Notes under the pieces: generated by a model | Databases searched by the model: none | What the model saw: only the letters and a program-made list of their open reading frames with translations | Told to the model about the DNA's origin: nothing | Position numbers and translations under genes: made by a program | NCBI RefSeq assembly: GCF_000169375.1 | Contig: NZ_AAXY01000002.1 | Coordinates: 186,001 to 250,000 of the forward strand | Origin: Marinobacter sp. ELB17 | GTDB taxonomy: Bacteria; Pseudomonadota; Gammaproteobacteria; Pseudomonadales; Oleiphilaceae | Direction of reading: 5' to 3' | DNA: 64,000 nt | Part shown: positions 54,366 through 61,823 of the stretch, one piece after another | Layout: each line of letters opens with the position of its first letter | Numbering within the stretch: the first letter of the stretch is position 1

Positions 54366-54379
54366 ATTGCATATGCAAT
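54366..54379. promoter_or_regulatory. operator-like palindrome of the antitoxin gene
   Basis: Perfect 14-bp palindrome ATTGCATATGCAAT ending 15 bp upstream of the antitoxin ATG. RHH antitoxins bind such sites and repress their own operon; binding here is inferred. Confidence 0.6.
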
Positions 54380-54420
54380 ACAAAATACACCTTTTCGAGC
54401 CGCACAGCCAACAACAGGTC

Positions 54421-54505
54421 GGAGATTGCTGCATGGTCGCGGTGCCTGTCCTGCATGGTCGCGGTGCCTGTCCTAGGTTCAGGCCCGGTCCTAGGTTCAG
54501 GCCCG
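54421..54505. repeat. tandem short duplications with TGCCTGTCC
   Basis: TGCATGGTCGCGGTGCCTGTCC occurs twice in tandem (54430-54473) and TAGGTTCAGGCCCG twice (54474-54505). Copies at 54443 and 54465. No gene. Confidence 0.75.
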
Positions 54506-54555
54506 TGCACAGCGGGAATTAGGCGCATAACAAGGTCAGGTTGTGCGCCGAGCCG

Positions 54556-54740
54556 GCAATACGGATAAAGAAAGATCACTGATCGCTACAAATTCAGGCC
54601 TTTACAGCTGCTTACCGTAACGCACCCTTAAGCACAGAACAGCAAGAAGGCCCGGGGACGAATCCGCGGGCTTTATTTTTAAGCATCTGATAAATAATGA
54701 TTTTTGTTTAAGGGTATTCGTTGTGCCTGTCCATGATCAC
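54556..54740 (+). repeat. composite repeat module A: leader, terminator hairpin, TGCCTGTCCATGATCA
   Basis: About 185 bp that match 58655-58823. Order: GCAATACGGATAAAG..., CGTAACGCACCCTTA, hairpin GAAGGCCCGGGGACG/AATCCGCGGGC (54644-54680) with T-run, GCATCTGATAAATA, TATTCGTTGTGCC and TGTCCATGATCA. The hairpin part occurs six times in 54.6-58.8 kb. Confidence 0.8.
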
Positions 54741-54745
54741 TCCTG

Positions 54746-54900
54746 ACCGGCCAAGAAGCTCGCGCCTGGTTGAATACTTGGGGCAACGATGATGAAAAGG
54801 TAGCGCCAGAGTGCCACGAGTAATTATCACCGAAGGCGCTGCGAAAGGCCTGGAACGATGCCGCAGGTTCTTAGCCACCAAAGCACCCGAGGGTTCTTAG
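54746..54900 (+). pseudogene. toxin-antitoxin operon cut at both ends by repeats
   Basis: 54746-54823 is the 3' end of an antitoxin (ARAWLNTWGNDDEKVAPECHE, then TAA; 5' part absent). Overlapping it, GTG 54811 starts a RelE/ParE toxin (VPRVIITEGAAKGLERCRRF) that ends after 30 codons at TAG 54898. The upstream join is a TGCCTGTCCATGATCA element ending at 54740, the downstream join is CGGTGCCTGTCC from 54901. Confidence 0.75.
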
Positions 54901-55266
54901 CGGTGCCTGTCCCGATCCTGCGTGTTTGTCATGCCTGTCCATGATCAGGCAGATGATCAGGCACCGAGTGACCGACAAGGAATTGCAGTTAGCCCGAACC
55001 GGAACGCATGCGGATTTGTTTCAGGAGTAGTTCCGCCTGTGTGGACGGTTGCCAAGACTTCAGCCAGGCCCGGCCGTTCAGCCTTCGCACCGCTGGCCGA
55101 GTCCATTTAGACCTTTTCACAACCGGTCGCCTTTAGCGCGGCCCGTTGAAGATCCATAAAAAGCCCACAAAACGACCGTTAACTGATCATAAAACGCTTT
55201 CATAAATTCCATAGGTCATACACAATAAATGCTTGAGTACACGCTTAGCTTATAAAGGATCGAATC
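54901..55266. repeat. gene-free gap with TGCCTGTCC copies at 54904 and 54932
   Basis: The first 70 bases carry two copies and an inverted GGTGCCTG..ATCAGGCACC pair (54903-54966). The rest (about 54970-55266) has no recognisable gene in either strand; it contains the promoter region of the next antitoxin. A short minus frame (about 55110-54960) is open but unrecognised. Confidence 0.55.
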
Positions 55267-55719
55267 ATGCAAAGCATGACACTAGAGCAGCTACGCGCCA
55301 CAGCCAGCGCCGGCGGCGTTGTAGGCGTCACTTTGAAAGGCGAGGGCAGTGGCTTTTTCATGGAGATTGCCACCCGCAGCGGACAAGACGCTTTTTTGGT
55401 GAAGGCCCGGAGCACCGAGCCGCGCCGCTTCGGTAGTGCTAATTCGGCGCTGACTGTATTGCGCGGCATCGGTATTGCTGTTGCACAGATCGACGCGACT
55501 AACTGGGACCCCGACCAAAAAGAAGTCACGCAGAACCGGGATAACCGCGCCCAAGCAATGCGCCAAGCCCACGAAGCCGCCGCCTATAACCAGTGGTTGG
55601 CTGCGGAAATTCAGGAAGCCATCGACGACCCACGGCCGAGCGTTCCGCACAATGAAGTTATGACCCGGATGGACGCCCGCATTGCACGCCACAAGGCAGC
55701 AGGTGCGAAGCTAGCATGA
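55267..55719 (+). CDS. antitoxin of a ParE-type module (PaaA2/ParD-like, long form)
   Basis: A 150-residue protein starting MQSMTLEQLRATASAGGVVG, with KARSTEPRRFGSANSALTVL and WLAAEIQEAIDDPRPSVPHN near the end, a known partner type for ParE toxins in proteobacteria. Twenty bp before the toxin gene. Relatives are annotated as antitoxins; I rely on that recognition plus context. Confidence 0.75.
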   Translation: MQSMTLEQLRATASAGGVVGVTLKGEGSGFFMEIATRSGQDAFLVKARSTEPRRFGSANSALTVLRGIGIAVAQIDATNWDPDQKEVTQNRDNRAQAMRQAHEAAAYNQWLAAEIQEAIDDPRPSVPHNEVMTRMDARIARHKAAGAKLA

Positions 55720-55739
55720 ATCAGCAGGCCAACTGACTC

Positions 55740-56048
55740 ATGACGAAACCAAAGACCCCTTACCAAATTGTCTGGCGACCGATAGCCGAAGCCGACTTAG
55801 ACAACATCGTTGACTACATCGCCCAGGACAACCCGATCAAGGCCGAGGAATTCGGCCAAGAACTGCGTGCCAAGGTGTTGCCGCTTGCGCAGCATCCAAA
55901 ACTTGGCCGCACTGGCAGGCCCGGTCTAACGACCTTCCTGCGTGAGCTAGTTGCGCATCGAAATTACATTATTTTTTATCGCGTGCTGGACGAGGCACGC
56001 ACTATCGAAATTTTGAGAGTGAAGCACGCGGCGAGGCAAACGCCGTGA
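55740..56048 (+). CDS. parE: ParE-family toxin
   Basis: A 102-residue toxin: IVWRPIAEADLDNIVDYIA, PLAQHPKLGRTGRPG, LRELVAHRNYIIFYRVL and TIEILRVKHAARQTP, a near-ideal ParE. Second gene of the 55.3-56.0 kb pair; followed by a terminator. Confidence 0.92.
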   Translation: MTKPKTPYQIVWRPIAEADLDNIVDYIAQDNPIKAEEFGQELRAKVLPLAQHPKLGRTGRPGLTTFLRELVAHRNYIIFYRVLDEARTIEILRVKHAARQTP

Positions 56049-56054
56049 TTACCC

Positions 56055-56077
56055 CCGGTGCGCTAACACCGGTTTTT
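56055..56077 (+). terminator. terminator after parE
   Basis: CCGGTG, loop CGCTAA, CACCGG, TTTTT, 6 bp past the toxin stop. Confidence 0.75.
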
Positions 56078-56102
56078 CAGGGGTGGCTGATGATGAATTT
56101 AG

Positions 56103-56139
56103 AGCGAAGTGCCGGGGTCAAAGCGAAGTGCCGGGGTCA
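56103..56139 (+). repeat. short tandem duplication AGCGAAGTGCCGGGGTCA x2
   Basis: Units 56103-56120 and 56122-56139, followed by GGTCTTGCGTTTTGCC. The CCGGGGTCAGGTCTTGC string is a motif I associate with other RAYT-linked repeats in proteobacteria, from memory. Confidence 0.6.
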
Positions 56140-56204
56140 GGTCTTGCGTTTTGCCCCTGCCTTGCCCTGCCGTTGTAGTCGTCTCAATCTGTCCGGCCTC
56201 AATG

Positions 56205-56296
56205 GTGGCAGCTTTGCCGTGGAATCAGTGGCAGCTTTCACGTGAAATGGGTGGCAGGCTTCGTCTGGAATCATTGGCAACCTTGGTCTGGAATAC
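56205..56296. mobile_element. IS21-like terminal repeats, element otherwise absent
   Basis: Four consecutive 23-bp imperfect units (56205, 56228, 56251, 56274), each GTGGCAGCTTTnnnGTGGAAT-like. Multiple terminal repeats of this form are typical of IS21-family ends, where transposase binds. No istA or istB reading frame is present nearby, so this is one end left over from deletion. Family assignment is from resemblance. Confidence 0.6.
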
Positions 56297-56368
56297 GCAG
56301 CCGAGTATACCGTCGATCCTGAGGTCTGCCTGTCCATGATCACTTCCACGACCAACCCAAACCGAACC

Positions 56369-56668
56369 TCATGCTGCGTGCGGCTGAATCTCTCGGGTCA
56401 CTTGTTCCGCTTTGCTAATCTGAGCCCGGCGAAGCTCATACTCCGTTTGCAGATTCAGCCAAAAGCGGTCACTGGTGCCGAAGTACCGAGCAAGCCGGAG
56501 CGCCGTATCCGCGGTGACTCCCCGGTTTTCCCGGACAATTTCATTCATCCGGGTTGCCGGAACATGTAGCGCCTTGGAAAGCGCATTAACGCTCATTCCC
56601 AGCGGGTTTAAATACTCCTCCCGAAGAATCTCTCCCGGATGAATGGGGCGCATACCATTGCGAATCAT
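56369..56668 (-). CDS. higA: HigA-family antitoxin
   Basis: A 99-residue antitoxin: RPIHPGEILREEYLNPLGMS, helix-turn-helix VNALSKALHVPATRMNEIVR, and GTSDRFWLNLQTEYELRRAQ, all canonical HigA/VapI. Encoded 12 bp after the toxin, the toxin-first order that characterises higBA. Confidence 0.94.
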   Translation of the reverse strand: MIRNGMRPIHPGEILREEYLNPLGMSVNALSKALHVPATRMNEIVRENRGVTADTALRLARYFGTSDRFWLNLQTEYELRRAQISKAEQVTREIQPHAA

Positions 56669-56680
56669 AGTGCATTCTCC

Positions 56681-56959
56681 TCAGTGATAATCGGTAATTT
56701 CAACATCCTCAGGCCCATCCTCCGTCCATCGAAAACACACGCGCCACTGCTTGTTTATGCGGATGCTGTGTTGGCCTTTGCGGTCTCCCTCCAGCGGCTC
56801 CAGACGGTTACCAGGTGGCGACTTCAGATCATTCAGCACCTCTGAAGACTCAAGCATGATGAGCTTGCGCTCAGCCGCTGCTTTGATTGCAGAAAACCGC
56901 CGTGTTTTTCCTGTTTCATACAGAGCCTGTGAATCTTTACATCGGAAACTTTTAATCAT
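56681..56959 (-). CDS. higB: HigB-family toxin
   Basis: A 92-residue mRNA interferase: MIKSFRCKDSQALYETGKTR, LKSPPGNRLEPLEGDRKGQH, SIRINKQWRVCFRWTEDGPE and VEITDYH C-terminus, the classic HigB end. Intact. ATG 56959; the longer in-frame start at 56995 overlaps the operator and is less likely. Confidence 0.94.
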   Translation of the reverse strand: MIKSFRCKDSQALYETGKTRRFSAIKAAAERKLIMLESSEVLNDLKSPPGNRLEPLEGDRKGQHSIRINKQWRVCFRWTEDGPEDVEITDYH

Positions 56960-56972
56960 GCAAAATAGCGTA

Positions 56973-57001
56973 TGACGCTTATCGTTAAACGTCAAGCGTC
57001 A
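56973..57001 (-). promoter_or_regulatory. higBA promoter/operator
   Basis: Inverted repeat TGACGCTT (56973-56980) / AAGCGTCA (56994-57001), 13 bp upstream of the higB ATG. On the minus strand TTGACG ... TACGCT at 17-bp spacing make plausible -35 and -10 boxes, so HigA would bind over the promoter. Confidence 0.6.
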
Positions 57002-57049
57002 AATAATGCCTGCGTTTGGACTGAACGTTACCTCAAGGGTCCTTAGCGG

Positions 57050-57721
57050 TGCCTGTCCATGATTACTTGTCCGCAGTGGCTTACCATAACGCCCTCTTAC
57101 GCGCAGCACAGCAAGAAGGCCCGGGGACGGATCCGCGGGCCTTCTTTGTAAGCATCTGATCAATCAGGATATTTGTGGTGCCTGTCCATGATCAAATTTT
57201 TCGTGATCCGCTTACCCTGCAAGCAACTGATTACACTACAAATGAACAGTGCCTGTCCATGATGACACCCCTGATCAGTTATTGGTGAGATATTTTGAAA
57301 AGGCCCGGGGACGAATCCACGGGCCTTTCTGGTAAACATCTGATCAATCAGGATATTCGTTGTGCCTGTCCATGATCAATCTGGATCAAGATATTCGTTG
57401 TGCCTGTCCATGATGAGAACCAGAAGGCCCGGGGACAAATCCGCGGGCCTTCTTTTTAAGAAGCTGATTAATATAGGTATTTGTTGTGCCTGTCTTTGAT
57501 CAGCCCCTTTGATCAATCGAAATATTTGTGGTGCCTGTCCATGATCAGGTTCCGGTCCATGATCCGTTGCCCTGAACAGCAAGAAGGCCCGGGGACGAAT
57601 CCGCGGGCCTTCTTTGTAACCATTTGATCAATCGGGATATTTGTTGTGCCTGTCCATGATCAGTCCATTCGTTGTGCCTGTCCATGATCAGACTTGATGA
57701 TCAGACTTGCTAAGCATCTGA
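57050..57721 (+). repeat. dense TGCCTGTCC/hairpin repeat field, part 1
   Basis: No gene. Exact TGCCTGTCC copies at 57050, 57179, 57250, 57363, 57401, 57532, 57647 and 57675; near copies at 57487. Terminator-like hairpins (AAGGCCCGGGGAC / CGCGGGCCTT) at about 57113-57147, 57298-57330, 57421-57458 and 57581-57617. The usual order is hairpin, ATCTGATCAATCAGGATATT, CGTTGTGCCTGTCCATGATC. Confidence 0.85.
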
Positions 57722-58120
57722 TCAATCAGGATATTCGTTGTGCCTGTCCATGATCTGTAGCCGAGGCAACCGCCCAGCCAGCACAAATCCCAGAAAAAAC
57801 ACCGCATACATGCCCGGCTCCACCCAAACAAACGGAGCCTTGCCAAATGGCAATGACAACAAAACGAATCCGACCGATAACACTGCTGCCGGCAATACTT
57901 CTACTGAACACTGAAGGCCATCACGGTAGATCAAAAAAGCTGACGCGAAGACACCCACTAGCCCCAAAAAGCCCACAAGAAAAAGCCGCTGAGCTGCATA
58001 ACTGCCAACCGGCATGGGCATAAAATCAGCAAACAGAACAAGCAAAAAAAACGCAACAATCAATAGACAGAGAGCCATACTCCAAGCTTTTTGCATCGTT
58101 TTCTCATTATGCTTATCCAT
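57722..58120 (-). pseudogene. N-terminal fragment of a membrane protein, possibly an O-antigen ligase/PglL-like gene, ends in repeat
   Basis: About 133 codons from ATG 58120 (MDKHNEKTMQKAWSMAL; alternative ATG 58096). Four membrane helices and PVGSYAAQRLFLVGFLG, SLPFGKAPFVWVEPGMYAVF look like the first helices of a Wzy/O-antigen ligase-family protein, a third of a normal length. After GRLPRLQ the frame runs into the repeat (IMDRHNEYPD) and stops. I read it as a truncated gene, but a small expressed membrane protein cannot be excluded. Confidence 0.5.
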
Positions 58121-58329
58121 AAAAAACCGCTTACCCTGCAAGCAACTGATTACACTACAAATGAACAGTGCCTGTCCATGATGACACCCGTATATTCGTT
58201 GTGCCTGTCCATGATATATTTTCTCCAAGCTTTTTGCATTGCTTTCTCATTATGCCTATCCATAAACAATCCGCTTACCCTGCAAGCAACTGATTAGACT
58301 ACGAATTGACAGTGCCTGTCCATGTTCAC
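58080..58329 (+). repeat. ~107-bp direct duplication including the gene's 5' end
   Basis: 58080-58186 and 58223-58329 are near-identical: CTCCAAGCTTTTTGCAT, start codon region, CCGCTTACCCTGCAAGCAAC, then the AGTGCCTGTCC element. A third, shorter copy of the CGCTTACCCTGCAAGCAAC piece is at 57210-57260. Confidence 0.85.
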
Positions 58330-58846
58330 TTTATGCCACGAATTGACAGTGCCTGTCCATGTTCACTTTATGCCAGGGTATTCGTTGTGCCTGTCCATGA
58401 TCAGATCGCACAAGCAACTGATTAGACAGAGAATTAACAGTGCCTGTCCATGATCACTCATGATCACTCATTGGGTGCCTGTCCGTGATCCGATTCCGTG
58501 ATCCGATTCAATGGTCATGATTGATCAATCAGGATATTCGTTGTGCCTGTCCATGATCACTACCTGTGTCCATGATCGGACCGTCATCAATGGGGATATT
58601 CGTTGTGCCTGTCCATGATGATCACGTTGTGCCTGTCCATGATGATCATATTTAGCAATACGGATAAAGAAAGATCACTGATCGCTACAAATCCAGGCCG
58701 TTGCACCGGCTCACCATAACGCACCCTTATGTGCAGAACAGCAAAAAGGCCCGGGGACGAATCCGCGGGCCTTTTTGGTAAGCATCTGATCAATTGAGAT
58801 ATTCGTTGTGCCTGTTCATGATCAGATTGATGATCAAGATGCATGA
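58330..58846 (+). repeat. dense TGCCTGTCC/hairpin repeat field, part 2 with module F
   Basis: No gene. Exact copies at 58350, 58388, 58441, 58476, 58544, 58606 and 58630 (plus 58313, 58202 and 58169 just upstream). Module F at 58655-58823 repeats module A of 54.6 kb, including hairpin 58743-58777. It stops only about 25 bp from the oligosaccharyltransferase stop. Confidence 0.85.
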
Positions 58847-60553
58847 TTATTGTTCGGCTTTTTTGTCCATCCAATTAGCTAAATTTGCTCGTGATGTTTC
58901 ATATATTTCGTCACCATGCAGATGCTTTATTAAAAGCAACTCGCGATAGGCGTCTTCAATTCGACCTTGCTGCACTCTGAGTTGCGCCAGCTTGTAAATT
59001 GGCATAGGCAAAGGATAACGGAGGGCGATATTTTCAATTAGCTCAGCTTCGCCCTCTTCTAGGTTCACAAACTCGTGTGTTCGCGCAACCCAAGTAAAGG
59101 CTCGAAGTTGATCAAACAAAAACACATCCGGCGCTTTTTTATCTGCTCTTAAGGTGCCAATAGACGCTGCTTCGAACCTTAGCAATCTATGATCTTCTTC
59201 CAGAACCCGGTAATCTATCCATGCAAGGGTTAAAAAGGAGCCGTAGATTAAGATACACATACCTAGAACCCACTGAGGAACATTAACACTTTTTTCTAAA
59301 TGACCCCAAGTTTTCAAGAACCTATTGATTAGCGGGCGCAACAAATTCGATATACGATCTGGATTAATAACATCAAATAAAGATAAACCGATAAAAAAAC
59401 CAGCAATTAGCAAAAAATAACTGTACGCGTGTGGGTATTCCAGTAAAGAGTGAACCAATATAGAAGAAAAAGCCGATATGCTATAGAACCCTTTTTTACT
59501 GTCAGAAACCAAAAAAATTTTTATCCAAAACAAACTAATTAAGCAAAATATTAAAAGCCCTAGTGGGATCCCAGCCCAAACTAATAAATCCAGAAATAAG
59601 TTGTGGGTATATTGAGTCATACCAACGGCGGGATAACTCTCGGCCACTGCAACTTGAGCGTGCGACACTTGCCCAAAACCATAGCCAAACCATGGTTTTT
59701 CAAGAATTGCAGTCCAGAAGGAACTCCACATATCAATTCGTATATCAGTCAGGTGCAATCTTGTGGATTTAACACCGTCGAAAAAAAGAAAATTATTAAT
59801 ATGAGGCCACGCCCAACCAGAAATAAAATACGCCAAGCCGGCCAAAGCTACAAAACGCAGCCGACCAGCCTTCCAACTTCTAAAAATAGCGCAATGCCCT
59901 AAGGCAACGAAGAGCAAAACAAATAACAAAACATATGATGTGCGGGACTGCGCTAACGCGGCTCCACCAACAAGGAAAAAACCACATATCAGACCACCAG
60001 CGCGTCCAATACATTTTTTTTCATACAAATAGTAAAGCGAAAAAACAGCCAACCAAATAAGCGTTGAATAATTATTCGGCTGTCCTAGGTTGGCATATGG
60101 ACGAGCATGCAACGGGAGGTTGTGAATAAGAGGCGAAGAAAATAATTGTAATGATTGAATAAGCGCCAACCATACCGAAATGATACCTATTACCAAAAAA
60201 GATAGCGCGACTGAATCAACTGTTTTTGAATTTATCTCTTCACCTACAATGAAATTTGAAACTATTAAACATAATACAAAACTACTCAAATAAAAAAATA
60301 CGGTAACTGCATCACCAAAAAAGTCAATTTTTCCTGTTGCCACTTGCAAAATAGGTAGTAAAGAAACGAAAAAAAACATAATGGAAATTCGAGGAACAAC
60401 AACAGAACCAGACCTACTTGCGACCTTCAGAAGCGCTGAAAAGAGAGCGATGAAGGCAGCAAATTCTAAATAAAAAGAACCCCAAGGGTAATAATGATTG
60501 GGCAATAAAAATGCGATAAAAAATGTCATAAAAAAAAATAAATTTAAAACCAT
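58847..60553 (-). CDS. PglL/TfpO-type O-oligosaccharyltransferase (Wzy_C family)
   Basis: A 568-residue polytopic membrane enzyme. About eleven helices; HARPYANLGQPNNYSTLIWL is the PglL_A block, WFGYGFGQVSHAQV and QYTHNLFLDLLVWAGIPLG form the Wzy_C core, and a soluble Wzy_C_2-like C-terminus follows (LLRFEAAS...YREL). Such enzymes transfer a glycan from lipid carrier to Ser/Thr of pilin. Adjacency to pilA supports pilin as substrate. AT-rich compared with the core genes, suggesting transfer. Confidence 0.85.
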   Translation of the reverse strand: MVLNLFFFMTFFIAFLLPNHYYPWGSFYLEFAAFIALFSALLKVASRSGSVVVPRISIMFFFVSLLPILQVATGKIDFFGDAVTVFFYLSSFVLCLIVSNFIVGEEINSKTVDSVALSFLVIGIISVWLALIQSLQLFSSPLIHNLPLHARPYANLGQPNNYSTLIWLAVFSLYYLYEKKCIGRAGGLICGFFLVGGAALAQSRTSYVLLFVLLFVALGHCAIFRSWKAGRLRFVALAGLAYFISGWAWPHINNFLFFDGVKSTRLHLTDIRIDMWSSFWTAILEKPWFGYGFGQVSHAQVAVAESYPAVGMTQYTHNLFLDLLVWAGIPLGLLIFCLISLFWIKIFLVSDSKKGFYSISAFSSILVHSLLEYPHAYSYFLLIAGFFIGLSLFDVINPDRISNLLRPLINRFLKTWGHLEKSVNVPQWVLGMCILIYGSFLTLAWIDYRVLEEDHRLLRFEAASIGTLRADKKAPDVFLFDQLRAFTWVARTHEFVNLEEGEAELIENIALRYPLPMPIYKLAQLRVQQGRIEDAYRELLLIKHLHGDEIYETSRANLANWMDKKAEQ

Positions 60554-60981
60554 GAAAAACCCTCTGCCAAAAAATCTTATTTAACCGCGCCTACGATCAA
60601 AAGGCCTAAAGTCGAAAATAAAAATCACCTGCGATTTTAAGTCGCCATTTACGAGACATGGAAATCTCAAAGGCTGAATTCTCTTAAACTTTTAGCAGGT
60701 AAGTCAAAAGGGGCAAAACAATAACTGCATATGACTAAACTCTAGTCATGATGGTTTGAACCAGGAAGGCTCTTAAGTAAAACTCTCTTGAACTGTCGAC
60801 AACGGCATCGAAATGCAGTCCGCAGTGCATGTCCAAAATCAAACCGTTTCGTCCTCCGAGTCAGGCTAAGCTGTGCCCGCTCTATAATTTTCTTTAAACT
60901 AAATTAACGGCTACACAATTTTGCATGGCAAATTGATGTACTTTTTCATACTTAATAGAGAAACAGATAGACTCAGTACTC
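60554..60981. other. gap with no gene, two diverged repeat copies
   Basis: AT-rich leader of the oligosaccharyltransferase. Diverged elements: AGTGCATGTCCAAAATCA near 60822 and CTGTGCCCGCTCTATAAT near 60870. Nothing else recognised. Confidence 0.45.
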
Positions 60982-61020
60982 AAAAAAAAGCCTGAAAATA
61001 TGATTTTCAGGCTTTTTTTT
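60982..61020 (-). terminator. pilA terminator
   Basis: A8 GCCTGAAAAT, short loop, ATTTTCAGGC T8: a strong bidirectional terminator 40 bp past the pilA stop. Confidence 0.92.
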
Positions 61021-61059
61021 CAATACATATATGCGACTGTAGCGATCCGATTGTTCAGA

Positions 61060-61518
61060 TTAAGTTTGGCCGTTATCATCAAACGCTTGACAACTAGCAG
61101 GGCGATACTTGGCATCAATAGTACCTCCACACGTCCAAACAACCTTCCCGCCAACATTCTCTCCCCTCAGAACGATCGTATCTGCCGCAATAACGTCACC
61201 GCCTACAGCGTTCGTTGCTGTAACTGTCACCACACCTAGAACATCAGACACACCGGTGTATATTAAGCTACCGACATATGTTGAGCTCTGATCCTCGATC
61301 GTGACATCGCTAATGCTGCCAGTCACTGCAGCTGCCTCTGATACATTAGTCCGCGCAGAAGAAGCTACTAAGATCATCTCCGATACTTTAGCCCGCACCG
61401 TATAATCCTGATAAGCCGGAATCGCAATCGCCGCCAAAATACCAATAATAGCCACAACAATCATAAGTTCGATCAGCGTAAAACCCTGCTGACCATGTTT
61501 CATTTGCATATTTCTCAT
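61060..61518 (-). CDS. pilA: type IVa major pilin
   Basis: A 152-residue prepilin. Leader [12 protein letters not shown], then cleavage before [20 protein letters not shown] with the conserved Glu5; the globular domain ends with a disulfide loop (Cys in [10 protein letters not shown] and PASCQAF). ATG 61518 has GAGGTG upstream. The C-terminus is DDNGQT: TfpO-type enzymes usually modify a terminal Ser, so Thr here is worth noting. Transcribed from a sigma-54 type promoter; adjacent to the oligosaccharyltransferase. Confidence 0.96.
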   Translation of the reverse strand: MRNMQMKHGQQGFTLIELMIVVAIIGILAAIAIPAYQDYTVRAKVSEMILVASSARTNVSEAAAVTGSISDVTIEDQSSTYVGSLIYTGVSDVLGVVTVTATNAVGGDVIAADTIVLRGENVGGKVVWTCGGTIDAKYRPASCQAFDDNGQT

Positions 61519-61571
61519 AAAAACACCTCTATCATCATCGTTAGAAAATCTTTTCACCCTGCCCAACGTGC

Positions 61572-61587
61572 TGCAGCCCCCGTGCCA
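61572..61587 (-). promoter_or_regulatory. sigma-54 promoter of pilA
   Basis: On the minus strand TGGCACGGGGGCTGCA has GG-N10-GC spacing and matches TGGCACG-N4-TTGCA with one change. The expected start, about 11 bases after the GC, leaves a 40-45 base leader to the pilA ATG. pilA is RpoN-dependent (PilSR) in Pseudomonas. Confidence 0.8.
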
Positions 61588-61823
61588 GTTGTCTAATTTT
61601 TACAAATATCACAGTAATTCAAGGTACTACCGCCTTTCGTAAAACAGCCCGAATTCACCAAAAAACAAAAGAACCACCACCCCACGTCAAAACCTGACAA
61701 TTTTTGTCACTTACAACCCGCACACCCCAACCCATCCCAGCCTTTCCAAACCGCCCCTACCCATCTAAACTCAAGCCTCGTCATTACTCGCACCTCAACC
61801 GCCAGGCTGCAGCGCCCTAATCT

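Noticed and set aside
54960..55110. Short minus-strand frame in the gap before the 55.3 kb antitoxin
   Set aside because: No homology I can recognise and no proper start; could be relic DNA but cannot be supported.
57050..58638. DNA uptake sequences linked to the nearby pilus genes
   Set aside because: Uptake motifs are spread evenly over a genome in both orientations; here they are clustered and one-way. Only a genome-wide count could revive this idea.
54556..58823. Chromosomal integron with attC sites
   Set aside because: Same-orientation repeats and toxin-antitoxin units fit the idea, but GTTRRRY/RYYYAAC boxes that pair with each other are not present (GTTGTGC has no complementary partner) and no integrase gene is in the window.
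57050..58846. Possible CRISPR array
   Set aside because: Units have irregular spacing, spacers are themselves repeated and there are no cas genes; repeats contain hairpins with T-runs and gene fragments.
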